A stretch of 64,000 nt of DNA from a bacterium (GCA_023230585.1 JALNXB010000007.1:7730-71729); one strand, 5' to 3'; positions 53,439 to 62,511 are shown, counted from the stretch's first letter. The notes: a model not told the origin generated them from the sequence alone. Numbers and translations are program-made.

Positions 53439-54878
53439 TTAAACTGGCTGTCTAAAAAAATTCTCTATAGCAGAGGCGTTCTCAAAAAGTCTATCTTCTC
53501 TCAAACGAGGTGCAATAATCTGTAGTCCAACAGGTAATGAACCAACACTACCTACTGGCAAACTTATTGCAGGAAGACCGGCAAGATTCACGTTGGCAGT
53601 AAACATATCAGAAAGGTACATATTCAACGGGTCAAATTTCTTTTCACCTATTTTAAAAGGAACCTCAGGAACAGTAGGAGTAAAAATAATATCAACTTTG
53701 TTAAACGCTTCATCAAAATCTTTCCTGATAAGGGAACGAACTTTCTGTGCTTTCATATAGAAAGTTTCATAGTTACCAGATGAAAGAATATAGGTTCCCA
53801 TCATAATTCTTCGTTTCACCTCAACACCAAACCCCTCGCCTCTTGAGTTCATATACATCTCAAGAAGATTCTGGTAATTCTTTGCTCTAAGCCCATATCC
53901 AACACCATCAAACTTTGCAAGGTTGGAACTTGCTTCAGCGGTACATATTATAAAATAGGTAGATATACCGTGTTGTGTATGTGGAAGAGATATTTCTTTT
54001 ATATCAGCTCCAAGAATATTTGCAGCATTGATTGCTCTTTCGACCTCTACTTTCACTTCAGATGCAACCTCATCACCAAAATATTCTTTAGGAACTCCCA
54101 CCTTAACACCTTTCATATCTTTTTTCATAAAAAGAGTATAGTCCGGTGGAGTAAAACCTAAGGAGGTGGCGTCTTTTGTATCTTGACCTGAAAGAACATT
54201 CATCATAATAGCAGAATCTTTAACATCCTTTGTTAAAGGACCTATCTGGTCAAGAGAAGAAGCAAGCGCTATCAACCCATATCTTGAAACAAGGCCATAA
54301 GTGGGTTTTAATCCAACCACACCACAAAAAGAAGACGGTTGCCTAATAGAACCACCTGTATCAGAACCAAGTGAAGCAAAACATAAATCTGCTTTAACAG
54401 CTGCTGCAGAGCCTCCCGATGACCCACCCGGAACTCTCAATGTATCATTAGGGTTTTTAGTTATAAAAAAAGCAGAGTTTTCGGTTGAAGAACCAAACGC
54501 AAATTCGTCCATATTGGTTTTACCAAAAATAATAGCACCGTTATCTTTCAGTTTTTTTATAACAGTAGCATCATAGGAAGGAATAAAATTTTCCAAAGAT
54601 TTGGATGCACAGGTAGTAGGTATCCCTTTAGTGCAAATATTATCTTTTATAGCAATAGGCACACCTTCAAGAGCTCTTACCTCATTGCTTTTATTTATAT
54701 TTTCATCTACAACTTTTGCTTCTTCAAGAGATTTTTCGTTTATATAAAGATAACTCTTTATATCTTTATCTTTTTCATCAACAGACTTTAAAAGAGAAGT
54801 CACAAGTTCAGTACAAGAAATTTCTCTTTTTTTAACCAATTCTCTAATCTTGCTTATAGAGAGGTTCAATATATTCAT
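53439..54878 (-). CDS. gatA: Aspartyl/glutamyl-tRNA amidotransferase subunit A
   Basis: 479 aa. The amidase signature is GGSSGGSAAAVKADLC with LGSDTGGSIRQPSSFCGVVG, containing the Ser-cisSer-Lys triad together with KDNIC. The tail is NLAGLPAISLPVG and GLQIIAPRLREDRL. GatA supplies ammonia to mischarged Glu-tRNA-Gln/Asp-tRNA-Asn together with GatB and GatC. Neither gatC nor gatB is adjacent. The ATG at 54878 is preferred; a TTG at 54896 overlaps the upstream stop and is an alternative. Confidence 0.93.
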   Translation of the reverse strand: MNILNLSISKIRELVKKREISCTELVTSLLKSVDEKDKDIKSYLYINEKSLEEAKVVDENINKSNEVRALEGVPIAIKDNICTKGIPTTCASKSLENFIPSYDATVIKKLKDNGAIIFGKTNMDEFAFGSSTENSAFFITKNPNDTLRVPGGSSGGSAAAVKADLCFASLGSDTGGSIRQPSSFCGVVGLKPTYGLVSRYGLIALASSLDQIGPLTKDVKDSAIMMNVLSGQDTKDATSLGFTPPDYTLFMKKDMKGVKVGVPKEYFGDEVASEVKVEVERAINAANILGADIKEISLPHTQHGISTYFIICTAEASSNLAKFDGVGYGLRAKNYQNLLEMYMNSRGEGFGVEVKRRIMMGTYILSSGNYETFYMKAQKVRSLIRKDFDEAFNKVDIIFTPTVPEVPFKIGEKKFDPLNMYLSDMFTANVNLAGLPAISLPVGSVGSLPVGLQIIAPRLREDRLFENASAIENFFRQPV

Positions 54879-54892
54879 TTTCTTTAAATCAT

Positions 54893-56128
54893 TCAAGGTT
54901 GTAAAGTTAAAATTTTTCTGACAGCTTCTGTATTTTTTGATATAAATACTAACTCATCGTCAGTTAATGGTCTCTGGTTAACAACATTGGCATACCTGGC
55001 AAGATTAAGCACCTCACGAGCTTCTTTGTCGTCTTTAAATTTAACCTCAAGTTTACCATAAACATTACGTAGACCTTTAATCCCGCTATACTCGCCCATT
55101 AATATCATCCTACCTGTTTCAATAATCTCAGGTTCGCCTCTGCCAAGTTCTTCAAAATCATATAACTCATAGTTCTTTCTATCTTTTAATGCTCCGTCAA
55201 CATGTATTCCAGACGAATGCGCAAAAGCATTTTTCCCAATACCAACCTTGTTAATAGGTATAGGAACACCAAAAGCATAGGAAGCATAATGGGAAATTTT
55301 CCATGCCATTTTCATTTTAGTATTTTCGTCTAAAATATAGTTATTAGAAATCTTACTCGCATATTTTAAAGCAAGAAGCACAGAAACAAGGTCGGCATTT
55401 CCTGCTCTTTCTCCCATCCCATTTATGGTAGTGTTTATATAAGCATCTACCCCTGCATCCAGGGCTGCTTTAGCGCCTGAAATTGAACAAGCAACAGCCA
55501 TTCCTAAATCGTCGTGACAATGTAACTCTACAGGTAGTTGTACATTTTTTGCTAAATCATATATTTTTTCATATATTGAAAAAGGAGAATCACACCCAAG
55601 AGTATCACAATATCTTATTCGGTCAGCCCCTTCATCTCTTGCTATTTCGGCAAACTCTACCAGCCGTTTCTGTTCTGTTCTTGAAGCGTCTTCAGCGTTT
55701 ATTCCAACTGTTTTAATTCCATTTGACTTAGCAAGCCGTATAGCTTTCCTCATAGATTTTACAACATCATTAAACTTCATTTTCCCTTGAAACTTACCTA
55801 CTATCATCTGTTCAGACGTTGAGATAGAAAGATTTATATGTTCAAGTGAAGGTATGTTTTTAAAGGCTTCTTCCACATCTTCAGGAATTGCCCTCATCCA
55901 CCCTGAGATAAGTATTGGGTTTAGAACTTTATCTTTCGCAAGTTCCACATTAGCGTTAAGATAGTTTGTTTCGTGCTCTGTTACTGGGAAACCCGCTTCA
56001 CTCTGGAAAATACCCATCTGGTTTAAATAATAATTTATCATAGTTTTTTGAAACTTAGAAAGCCCCAGATGAGCCGTCTGCACCCCATCTCTATTTGTTA
56101 CATCAATTATTCTTATAGTTTTGGACAT
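54893..56128 (-). CDS. DRE-TIM synthase (isopropylmalate/homocitrate/citramalate synthase family)
   Basis: 411 aa. The first motif is DVTNRDGVQTAHLGL, followed by VELHCHDDLGMAVA, INGMGERAGNADLV and GIGKNAFAHSSGIHVDG. Residues 300-411 form the subdomains but there is no C-terminal LeuA regulatory domain, as in homocitrate (NifV-like) or citramalate synthases. The substrate cannot be fixed. The stop overlaps or abuts gatA and the gene starts 31 nt after rplM, a possible cotranscript. Confidence 0.82.
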   Translation of the reverse strand: MSKTIRIIDVTNRDGVQTAHLGLSKFQKTMINYYLNQMGIFQSEAGFPVTEHETNYLNANVELAKDKVLNPILISGWMRAIPEDVEEAFKNIPSLEHINLSISTSEQMIVGKFQGKMKFNDVVKSMRKAIRLAKSNGIKTVGINAEDASRTEQKRLVEFAEIARDEGADRIRYCDTLGCDSPFSIYEKIYDLAKNVQLPVELHCHDDLGMAVACSISGAKAALDAGVDAYINTTINGMGERAGNADLVSVLLALKYASKISNNYILDENTKMKMAWKISHYASYAFGVPIPINKVGIGKNAFAHSSGIHVDGALKDRKNYELYDFEELGRGEPEIIETGRMILMGEYSGIKGLRNVYGKLEVKFKDDKEAREVLNLARYANVVNQRPLTDDELVFISKNTEAVRKILTLQP

Positions 56129-56158
56129 TTATGTGTAAGCCTAAAGTGTTTTAAAATA

Positions 56159-56596
56159 TCAGACCCCCAACTCCAACGGTTCAGGACTCTGTGCCTGGTG
56201 AGGGTGTTTATCGCCTTTATATACATTCAATTTTTTTAACATCTGTCTTCCGAGTTTAGTTTTTGGCAACATCCCTTTTACAGCGTGAGTAATAACAAAC
56301 TCAGGTTTTCTATTTTTCATAGAAAGAAGGGTCTCTTCCTTCAATCCGCCAATGTAACCGGTATGTTTATAATATATCTTATCTGTAAGTTTCCGCCCTG
56401 TTACACGTATCTTATCTGCGTTTATTATTATTACAAAATCACCTGTATCAACGTTCGGTGTCCAAATAGGTTTGTTTTTACCCATCAACACCATAGCAGT
56501 ATCACTTGCAAGCCGTCCAAGAACTTTATCAGTTGCGTCTACAACATACCATTTCTTTGTAATATCTTTCTTTTTTGCAACATCAGTTTTGTTCAT
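56159..56596 (-). CDS. rplM: 50S ribosomal protein L13
   Basis: 145 aa. Conserved parts are WYVVDATDKVLGRLAS, GDFVIIINADKIRVTG, KYYKHTGYIGGLK-like YYKHTGYIGGLKEET, and VKGMLPKTKLGRQMLKKL. The ATG at 56596 has GGAGGT upstream. L13 is an early 50S assembly protein. In most bacteria rpsI follows it, but here a DRE-TIM synthase follows and no rpsI is in the window. Confidence 0.96.
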   Translation of the reverse strand: MNKTDVAKKKDITKKWYVVDATDKVLGRLASDTAMVLMGKNKPIWTPNVDTGDFVIIINADKIRVTGRKLTDKIYYKHTGYIGGLKEETLLSMKNRKPEFVITHAVKGMLPKTKLGRQMLKKLNVYKGDKHPHQAQSPEPLELGV

Positions 56597-56631
56597 CGTT
56601 CTACCTCCACTAATTTGTATTTTAATATTAA

Positions 56632-56660
56632 ATAATACCACATTTTAAACTTTTCATCAA
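56632..56660 (-). promoter_or_regulatory. Promoter of rplM
   Basis: On the minus strand TTGATG (56655-56660), a 17-bp spacer and TATTAT (56632-56637), 36 nt before the ATG. Confidence 0.6.
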
Positions 56661-56814
56661 AGACAATTAAAAAACTCATTTTACCGTGTTATACGAAAAA
56701 GATTTTTTAGTATAACACCTAATACTTTCATTATCCTTTTTTGCACCAATAAAATACTTATACAAATGAACATCAGAAAATCAAATATGTAAATTATGTT
56801 AACAGGAGTGTTGG

Positions 56815-57957
56815 TCAGAAGAAAAGAGAAGCACTATCAAGAAAATAATTTAGGTATATAGATATTTCTGGTTTACTAAAATCGTCTACAAAAGGTTGCC
56901 CATACTTATTTAATTCAGTTCCACATACTACTGGCATTTTTACATCCATGCAAGCCTGCATAAATCTGTTAAAATTCAATACCTTCTTCTCTTTTTCTTC
57001 TCCTTCAGGAAAATTATAATTTCTTTCTGGAATTATTGCCATAGCCTCTATTCCTTTATCTTTCAAAAAAGAGACAAATATATTTGGGTCTTCTTCACCT
57101 TTATTTGTACCGTCAAGCCAAGTTCCAACCGGTATACCACCCGCTTTCTTTATTATTTTTACCACATCATCAAACTTTGGAAAACTCTCTCTTTCTGGTG
57201 GGATATATCCAGGTCCTCCAGATTTAATCAAAACCTTTCTCATTGTTTCCAAAAATTCTGCTGGTTCTTTTTCTCTTAAAGAATCGACTGGAACCGAAAG
57301 CACCTCAGACCAGAAGGTATCTGATTTATTAGGGATAAGTTGCTCAGACTTCCTCTTATAAGATTCTATAATATGTCTTTCCGTTGGATTACCTGAAGGA
57401 GTGAGGGGTAGAACATCTATATCATAATTAACCGTTACTTTACCTAAAAAACTATTAAGTTTATCTACCACTTCCCTATTTCTTGCTTGAGCTACCTTTT
57501 TAAGGTTAAGAAAAAACCTGCCTTCCTCAGTATCTGCATCTAATGTACGCTTAAACCCTTTACCACAAAGATAATATATACCCGGCTCATTTGGAGAGTT
57601 TATAACAACATCTTTCCATTCTTCTACCAACACTCTCGACTCAAAACCGCCAGTTGCCAATATACCCAAAATTTCACCTGTACTTAAAGTCTCTTCTAAA
57701 CCAGCAAGGGTATCAAAATCAACTGTTCCCGCATACTTCAGCCCCCTTCGCCAACATTCAAATATAACCCTTGCAGGGGACCAATTTTCATAGTTAAAAG
57801 AGTGGAATGTATGAAGATGTAGGTTAAGCCAAGGGGTAAGTTTTTCAAATTTTTTAATTTTACCGTTCTTTATCAACTTAGAAATCTCTAACAAACTTTC
57901 TTTTCTAAGTTTTAAATTAAACGATGAAAGGTTTTTTAATAGTTTTTTAGTTTCCAT
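56815..57957 (-). CDS. PHP-domain protein
   Basis: 380 aa from the ATG at 57957. A longer frame to 58032 would read through the 5S rRNA gene and is rejected. The PHP metal motif is NLHLHTFHSFN near residue 53, then YAGTVDFDTL and, at the C-terminus, VCGTELNKYGQPFVDDF. A long central region with FPKFDDVVKIIKKAGGIPVGTW is less typical. The substrate is unknown. It may receive readthrough transcription from the 5S promoter. Confidence 0.75.
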   Translation of the reverse strand: METKKLLKNLSSFNLKLRKESLLEISKLIKNGKIKKFEKLTPWLNLHLHTFHSFNYENWSPARVIFECWRRGLKYAGTVDFDTLAGLEETLSTGEILGILATGGFESRVLVEEWKDVVINSPNEPGIYYLCGKGFKRTLDADTEEGRFFLNLKKVAQARNREVVDKLNSFLGKVTVNYDIDVLPLTPSGNPTERHIIESYKRKSEQLIPNKSDTFWSEVLSVPVDSLREKEPAEFLETMRKVLIKSGGPGYIPPERESFPKFDDVVKIIKKAGGIPVGTWLDGTNKGEEDPNIFVSFLKDKGIEAMAIIPERNYNFPEGEEKEKKVLNFNRFMQACMDVKMPVVCGTELNKYGQPFVDDFSKPEISIYLNYFLDSASLFF

Positions 57958-57985
57958 AATAAGCAAGGGGTGTAATAAAAAAATG

Positions 57986-58104
57986 TCCCTGGCAACACCT
58001 ACTCTCCCACCAGCTTGCGCGGATAGTACCATTGGCGCTGGAAGGCTTAACGGCCGTGTTCGGGATGGGAACGGGTGTTGCCCTTCCGCTGTGGTCGCCA
58101 GGGA
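57986..58104 (-). rRNA. rrf: 5S ribosomal RNA (stand-alone)
   Basis: A 119-nt region whose minus strand starts TCCCTGGCGACCACAGCGG and ends GTAGGTGTTGCCAGGGA; the ends pair to form helix I. It contains the conserved CCGAACACGG and CCATCCCGAAC regions and the loop E/helix IV part GGTACTATCCG. No 16S, 23S or tRNA is adjacent, and a promoter sits right before it. A run of seven T residues follows the 3' end and probably aids termination. Confidence 0.95.
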
Positions 58105-58111
58105 CAGTAAA

Positions 58112-58140
58112 GTTATACCTTATTATTTTATAAGTGTCAA
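58112..58140 (-). promoter_or_regulatory. Promoter of the 5S rRNA gene
   Basis: On the minus strand TTGACA (58135-58140), a 17-bp spacer and TATAAC (58112-58117). Transcription would start near 58105, exactly at the 5S 5' end. Confidence 0.75.
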
Positions 58141-58152
58141 TAGATAAAAAAT

Positions 58153-59844
58153 CTATATGTTAAAACTGACTTCTGTCAATTGTTCAAATTCAGGTATTTT
58201 AAGAAAACTCTCTCTATCTTGCTCGCCCTCTTCAGTAAAAACATTCAGATATTGAGACATTTCAGTCCTTCCTTTAAGCCGAAGCGTTAATTCTCTACTA
58301 TTTTTATTATAAAAAGATTGTTCAACCTCATATAAACTTCTATTTTCGGCATAACAAGCAACTGTATCATAACTTTTCATAATATGAGGAATATTTTTTA
58401 TATTATCGTATATACCCTTAATAATTGTTTCCCATTCTTCTAAAGCCAACTGCGCAACCCTCTGTTCGTGAGTCATAAAACAACCAAAAAAACCTGTCTC
58501 AAGACCTCTTTTTATTTGAAACACAGCTCTCTTTATAGCTTTTTCAACATCATTGAAAGCGTTCTCTTTATGTAACCCTGTGCACCTATAGAGAAAATCG
58601 GAAGTAGGCACATTAACATCTTTCCTTGGTGGGACAGAAAGTACATTAAAAAAATAGTCGTCTTCAGGCATCGGACCAAAAGAAAAACCTGGTTTTCCAT
58701 AAGGAGGGCTTTCCCATTTGTGGGCTTCGGGGTCAGACCATACCTTACCCAATCTTATAGGGGTCATTGTATACTTTTGTCCTCTCTCTTTAATAAAAGA
58801 TAATGAATTTAGACCTATCTCTTGATAATGAACGTTTAATGTCTTTGCAAGGTTTATTCCCCATTCTCCAAATTTTGCATCTACTCTATCAAAATTGTTT
58901 TTAAGTTCCTGAAAAGTAAACTCTTGCCCATTATGCTTAAGATATATAGGGCATTCTTCTTGGTTTTCCATATACCTAAAATCAACAAAAGCGTGAGGAG
59001 AAAACTCAGCCAACCCATTCTGCTCTTTTTCTCTAAAACGTCTTGAATCCACCTGTTGTATATCATTAAGAAATAGAGCCACATTAGGTATAAACCCGTA
59101 CCTATTCATAATATCCAACCATCCAACGTTTTCGAGAGTTTCTTTATATTTCATCACCCTGCTACCACTAAAAGAAACATCATCAAATTTTGCAGTTATA
59201 AAAGGCGGCATAGACTTCATTATGTAAGGTTTTTTAGATGCCCAGGCAATACTTTTTCGGAACACTCCGTCCAACCCCTCGCCAAATCCAAGATACTGGT
59301 TTTGCCATAGAGAAGCAGAAACAAGAAAAAATATTACCTTACCTTTACCGTATCTTTTATAAATAACTGAAGGGTTATTTTCCTGGTCGGATAAAAGAAC
59401 CGACCAATCTTCAGGACGTGATATTTTAAACCCAAGCAGAGGTTGCTTGACTTCAATTGTGTGTTCACAAAGATCTGTAATTTTATTTTCAGGGGTTAGT
59501 TTCAAAGTTTCAATTTTTGTATCTTTTTCTGCCAAAATTTTCAATTCTTTAAGAAAAGAGGCAGGATACCAATTGAGATATCCATCCAAAACAATAATTC
59601 CCATACCTTGTGATACAGATTTAAGAATAACATCTGTCTCTTCTTTACTAAGAGATTTACCTATCCCTTCTTGAGCAAGTATAAGCAGATGTGTATCTTC
59701 AAGTTCATTTGGAGCAATCCTTGACCAAGAAAGGTCTACAACATCAATATTCACACCAAAATGGACAAGAGCTCTAAATATTGATTTCTCAACTCTTGTA
59801 TAGTGTACTGGTACAGATGAATCTACGATTACTTTAGTCTTCAT
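58153..59844 (-). CDS. GATase-like plus deacetylase-like protein of unknown function
   Basis: 563 aa from the ATG at 59844; the upstream frame would overlap trxB. Residues ~1-220 resemble a class I glutamine-amidotransferase/ThuA-like fold (HLLILAQEGIGKSL, GMGIIVLDGYLNW, YGKGKVIFFLVSASLWQNQY). Residues ~225-510 look like a polysaccharide-deacetylase-like TIM barrel (PFITAKFDDVSF with an Asp-Asp, HAFVDFRY, FMTHEQRVAQLALEEWE). The final ~50 residues are a beta-rich end. No named family is recognised with confidence. It lies 13 nt after trxB. Confidence 0.5.
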   Translation of the reverse strand: MKTKVIVDSSVPVHYTRVEKSIFRALVHFGVNIDVVDLSWSRIAPNELEDTHLLILAQEGIGKSLSKEETDVILKSVSQGMGIIVLDGYLNWYPASFLKELKILAEKDTKIETLKLTPENKITDLCEHTIEVKQPLLGFKISRPEDWSVLLSDQENNPSVIYKRYGKGKVIFFLVSASLWQNQYLGFGEGLDGVFRKSIAWASKKPYIMKSMPPFITAKFDDVSFSGSRVMKYKETLENVGWLDIMNRYGFIPNVALFLNDIQQVDSRRFREKEQNGLAEFSPHAFVDFRYMENQEECPIYLKHNGQEFTFQELKNNFDRVDAKFGEWGINLAKTLNVHYQEIGLNSLSFIKERGQKYTMTPIRLGKVWSDPEAHKWESPPYGKPGFSFGPMPEDDYFFNVLSVPPRKDVNVPTSDFLYRCTGLHKENAFNDVEKAIKRAVFQIKRGLETGFFGCFMTHEQRVAQLALEEWETIIKGIYDNIKNIPHIMKSYDTVACYAENRSLYEVEQSFYNKNSRELTLRLKGRTEMSQYLNVFTEEGEQDRESFLKIPEFEQLTEVSFNI

Positions 59845-59857
59845 AAAATTTTTTCCA

Positions 59858-60778
59858 TTATTTTTTAGTATCAAGATATTTTTCTGCTGAAGATGCCGCT
59901 ATTGCACCGTCACCACAAGCAGTTACAACCTGGTAGAGAGATTTTCTTATAACATCTCCACAAGCAAAAACACCTTCTTTTGAGGTTTCCATTCTATAGT
60001 TAGTTATTAGATATCCACTCGGGTTCTGTTCAAGCCGACCTTTTAAAAAATCAACATTAGGTTTCTGCCCAACAGAAACAAATATTCCATCCAATTTTAA
60101 ATCTTCTTTTGTCTTTTTATCCAACCTTTTTAGAACTATATTTTTAACAGTATCATCGCCTTCTATCTTGTCCACAACAGCCGACATAATAGGTTCAATC
60201 GATGGAAACTTAAGGAGTTCTTCATTAAAATGTTTTGAAGCCCGAAATTCGTTTCTCCTATGTATAAGGTAACACTTATCAACATATCTTGTTAGATATA
60301 TTGCTTCCTCAAGGGCAGAATTACCTCCCCCTATCACTGCTATCGTTTTACCTTTAAAAAAAGCGCCGTCACATATTGCGCAATAAGAGACACCTTTCCC
60401 CTGAAACTCATCTTCTCCTTCTACTCCAAGTTTTTGTCTTACCGAACCGCTCGCTATTATTAGAGCACCAGCTGACAACTCTTTCCCATCGGAAAGAACC
60501 ACTCTTTTGTCTTCTTTATCAAAAGAAACCTCCTCAACTTCACCATCAACCAACTCTCCGTCCCAATCCAGATATTGTTTTTTCATTTTTTCTGATAGTT
60601 CTTGCCCTGAGACAGGAACATCAAAACCTGGATAGTTTTCTATTGTCTCTGTAATAAGCATATTTCCACCTGGAAAAAACTTTTCAATAATAACAGTTTT
60701 TATCCTTGCTCTTGCAGAGTACATCCCCGCAGTCAAACCAGCAGGACCAGCACCAATAATAATTATTTTTTTATCCAA
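59858..60778 (-). CDS. trxB: Thioredoxin-disulfide reductase
   Basis: 306 aa from a TTG start at 60778, chosen because AAGGAAGG lies 6-7 nt upstream and the protein then begins with DKKIIIIGAGPAGL. The redox pair is C133-A-I-C136 (SYCAICDG). The NADPH site is GGGNSALEEA and the C-terminal FAD site is FACGDVIRKSLYQVVTA. It reduces thioredoxin with NADPH. No thioredoxin gene is adjacent. A hairpin separates it from hsp20. Confidence 0.95.
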   Translation of the reverse strand: MDKKIIIIGAGPAGLTAGMYSARARIKTVIIEKFFPGGNMLITETIENYPGFDVPVSGQELSEKMKKQYLDWDGELVDGEVEEVSFDKEDKRVVLSDGKELSAGALIIASGSVRQKLGVEGEDEFQGKGVSYCAICDGAFFKGKTIAVIGGGNSALEEAIYLTRYVDKCYLIHRRNEFRASKHFNEELLKFPSIEPIMSAVVDKIEGDDTVKNIVLKRLDKKTKEDLKLDGIFVSVGQKPNVDFLKGRLEQNPSGYLITNYRMETSKEGVFACGDVIRKSLYQVVTACGDGAIAASSAEKYLDTKK

Positions 60779-60800
60779 TTTGCAACCTTCCTTCAATAGA

Positions 60801-60828
60801 ACAAAGGGGGATTTTTATCCCCCTTTGT
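60801..60828 (-). terminator. Hairpin between hsp20 and trxB
   Basis: The minus strand reads AAAGGGGGAT, a short A loop and ATCCCCCTTT: a 10-bp perfect stem followed by TGTTCTATT. It likely terminates or attenuates transcription from hsp20 into trxB. The T-run is weak. Confidence 0.6.
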
Positions 60829-60856
60829 CTTGTAACATTAGTGAAAAAACTTTACC

Positions 60857-61300
60857 TTACTGAATATCTATCTTAAGTTCTTTCTCTATTTCTTCTGCAG
60901 CTTTAGGAAGAGTAATCTCAAGGATTCCTTCTTTATATGATGCTTTCACTTTTTCTCTATCCACTCGGCAAGGTAGAGGAATAGTTCTGAAGAAAGAACC
61001 TTCTCTAATCTCTTTTCTATAAAAATTCTCTTTCTTTACCTCTTTCTCATCTTTTTTCTTGCCAGAAAGAGTAATAGTATCATCTGTTACGGAAACCTCA
61101 AGTTCTTCCTTTTTCACACCAGGTATCTCGGCTTTTACAACTATGGCATCTTTCTCTTCATAAACATCTACCAGAGGTGCCTTAGTTTTTCCTTCCCAAA
61201 AATCTACTTCTGGTTTGAAAAATTTTTCTACAATCCTATCAAAATCATCTCTTACATCAACCAATTCCTTAAAAGGATTCCATCTTGTAAGTCTATCCAT
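60857..61300 (-). CDS. Hsp20/alpha-crystallin small heat-shock protein
   Basis: 147 aa. It starts MDRLTRWNPFKELVDVRDDF, and the alpha-crystallin domain covers ~40-140 (LVDVYEEKDAIVVKAEIPGV, FYRKEIREGSFFRTIPLP, ASYKEGILEITLPK). It prevents aggregation of unfolded proteins. The ATG at 61300 has GGAGGTGAG upstream. I see neither CIRCE nor a clear sigma-32 site before it. Confidence 0.94.
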   Translation of the reverse strand: MDRLTRWNPFKELVDVRDDFDRIVEKFFKPEVDFWEGKTKAPLVDVYEEKDAIVVKAEIPGVKKEELEVSVTDDTITLSGKKKDEKEVKKENFYRKEIREGSFFRTIPLPCRVDREKVKASYKEGILEITLPKAAEEIEKELKIDIQ

Positions 61301-61425
61301 ATTACTCACCTCCATTAACTAAGTTTTTTACTTTCCATCTTTAAGTTTTAAATTTTTCGAACAAAGACTCTTTTGTGACATTCTCTTGTCTTTATTATTT
61401 AGATGACCAAGATGAGTAATAGGTT

Positions 61426-61671
61426 TCATTTCTTATATTTTTTTTCGTATATCACTTGAATTTCAACATAGATATTCTTGATTATTTCACCAGGAACTTC
61501 TTCTACTTTGTATATTTTTTTTGAATAGTATATAGTTTTTTTCATTGTTTCTAACAATGACATACAGTTTGGACATTCCAAAAGATGCTTCTCTGCTAAA
61601 TCCTTCTGTTTTGCATCAAGTTCACCATCTATATACTCTGATATTAATTTGCAAAAATTTTTACATTTCAT
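61426..61671 (-). CDS. Zinc-finger anti-sigma factor (zf-HC2 type)
   Basis: 81 aa. The ZAS motif HxxxCxxC is H29, C33, C36 (KHLLECPNC), with an N-terminal CKNFCKLISEYIDGELD. There is no transmembrane helix, so it is a soluble anti-sigma. It lies 16 nt after the ECF sigma gene and is expected to hold that sigma factor inactive. Confidence 0.88.
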   Translation of the reverse strand: MKCKNFCKLISEYIDGELDAKQKDLAEKHLLECPNCMSLLETMKKTIYYSKKIYKVEEVPGEIIKNIYVEIQVIYEKKYKK

Positions 61672-61687
61672 AGTGATTTCAGTTTCA

Positions 61688-62290
61688 TTACTGCCCCGCT
61701 AAAACCTGTCTGTTCCTACTACTAAAGTATTCAACGAGTTTTTCTCTTAGATATAATCGGCTTCTATGTGACCTTGTTTTGACAGTAGGTTGGGAAATAG
61801 AAAGCATTTCAGCAACCTCCGAGATAGGAAAACCTTCTATATCGCGTAGAACAAAAACAGATTTATACTTATCTGGTAAAGAATCTATCGCTTTATTTAA
61901 AAGGTCTTTCATCTCATTGTTTTTAAAATAATTAGCAGGATTATGGGTCCAGTCTGGCATCTCTGTTACCATAGAAGGCATTGAAGTTTCTTCCGGTTGG
62001 TCTAATGTAACTTTTTTAGTCTTATCTTTACGCATCTTCATTAAAGCTAAGTTTGTGGCTATCCTATAAATCCACGTTGAAAAAGCTGCATCTCCCCTAA
62101 ACGAATCGAGTTTCTCGTAAGCCCTTATATACGTTTCCTGCATTAAATCTGCTGCATCCTCTTTATTCTTCAGCAATTTCAACCCAAGATTGTATATCCG
62201 ACTGCTGGTTAATCTTATAAGTTCTTCAAAAGCTTTTATGTCGCCCTCTTTCGCCTTTTTAACAAGCTTTCTTTCTTCGTTATTCCCCAT
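61688..62290 (-). CDS. ECF-family RNA polymerase sigma factor
   Basis: 200 aa from the ATG at 62290 (a TTG one codon earlier is in the ribosome-site region; AGGAAAG lies upstream). Region 2 is AFEELIRLTSSRIYNLGLKL with DAADLMQETYIRAYEKL and FSTWIYRIATNLAL. Region 4 is LPDKYKSVFVLRDIEGF and SISQPTVKTRSHRSR. It resembles RpoE/SigW. The ATG shares one base with the DUF167 stop (TGATG), so the two are coupled. Confidence 0.93.
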   Translation of the reverse strand: MGNNEERKLVKKAKEGDIKAFEELIRLTSSRIYNLGLKLLKNKEDAADLMQETYIRAYEKLDSFRGDAAFSTWIYRIATNLALMKMRKDKTKKVTLDQPEETSMPSMVTEMPDWTHNPANYFKNNEMKDLLNKAIDSLPDKYKSVFVLRDIEGFPISEVAEMLSISQPTVKTRSHRSRLYLREKLVEYFSSRNRQVLAGQ

Positions 62291-62511
62291 CAACTTTCCT
62301 CAATAATAACAATCTTTTTTTTACTTTTTAGACCCTTCTTTATGGTTATAAGCGACTTGGGTTTTTTGTAGTATTTAGAAAGGAGTTCAATAAGCCTTTT
62401 GTTAGCCCGCCCTTCTACTGGCGGCACATCAAGCCATACATAAAGAACACCTTCTTTCTCTTCTATCTTAGTTCTTTTTGTATTTGTTTTAACTATAACA
62501 GAAATTATCAT
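62290..62511 (-). CDS. DUF167 (YggU) family protein
   Basis: 73 aa. The family pattern is VKTNTKRTKIEEKEG, WLDVPPVEGRANKRLIELL and a tail with KKIVIIEE. Its function is unknown; it is widely conserved. No Shine-Dalgarno is evident. It is first in the operon DUF167-sigma-anti-sigma. Confidence 0.9.
   Translation of the reverse strand: MIISVIVKTNTKRTKIEEKEGVLYVWLDVPPVEGRANKRLIELLSKYYKKPKSLITIKKGLKSKKKIVIIEES

Noticed and set aside
57958..58032. N-terminal extension of the PHP protein at 56815-57957
   Set aside because: The extra 25 codons lie inside the 5S rRNA gene, so the internal ATG is used.
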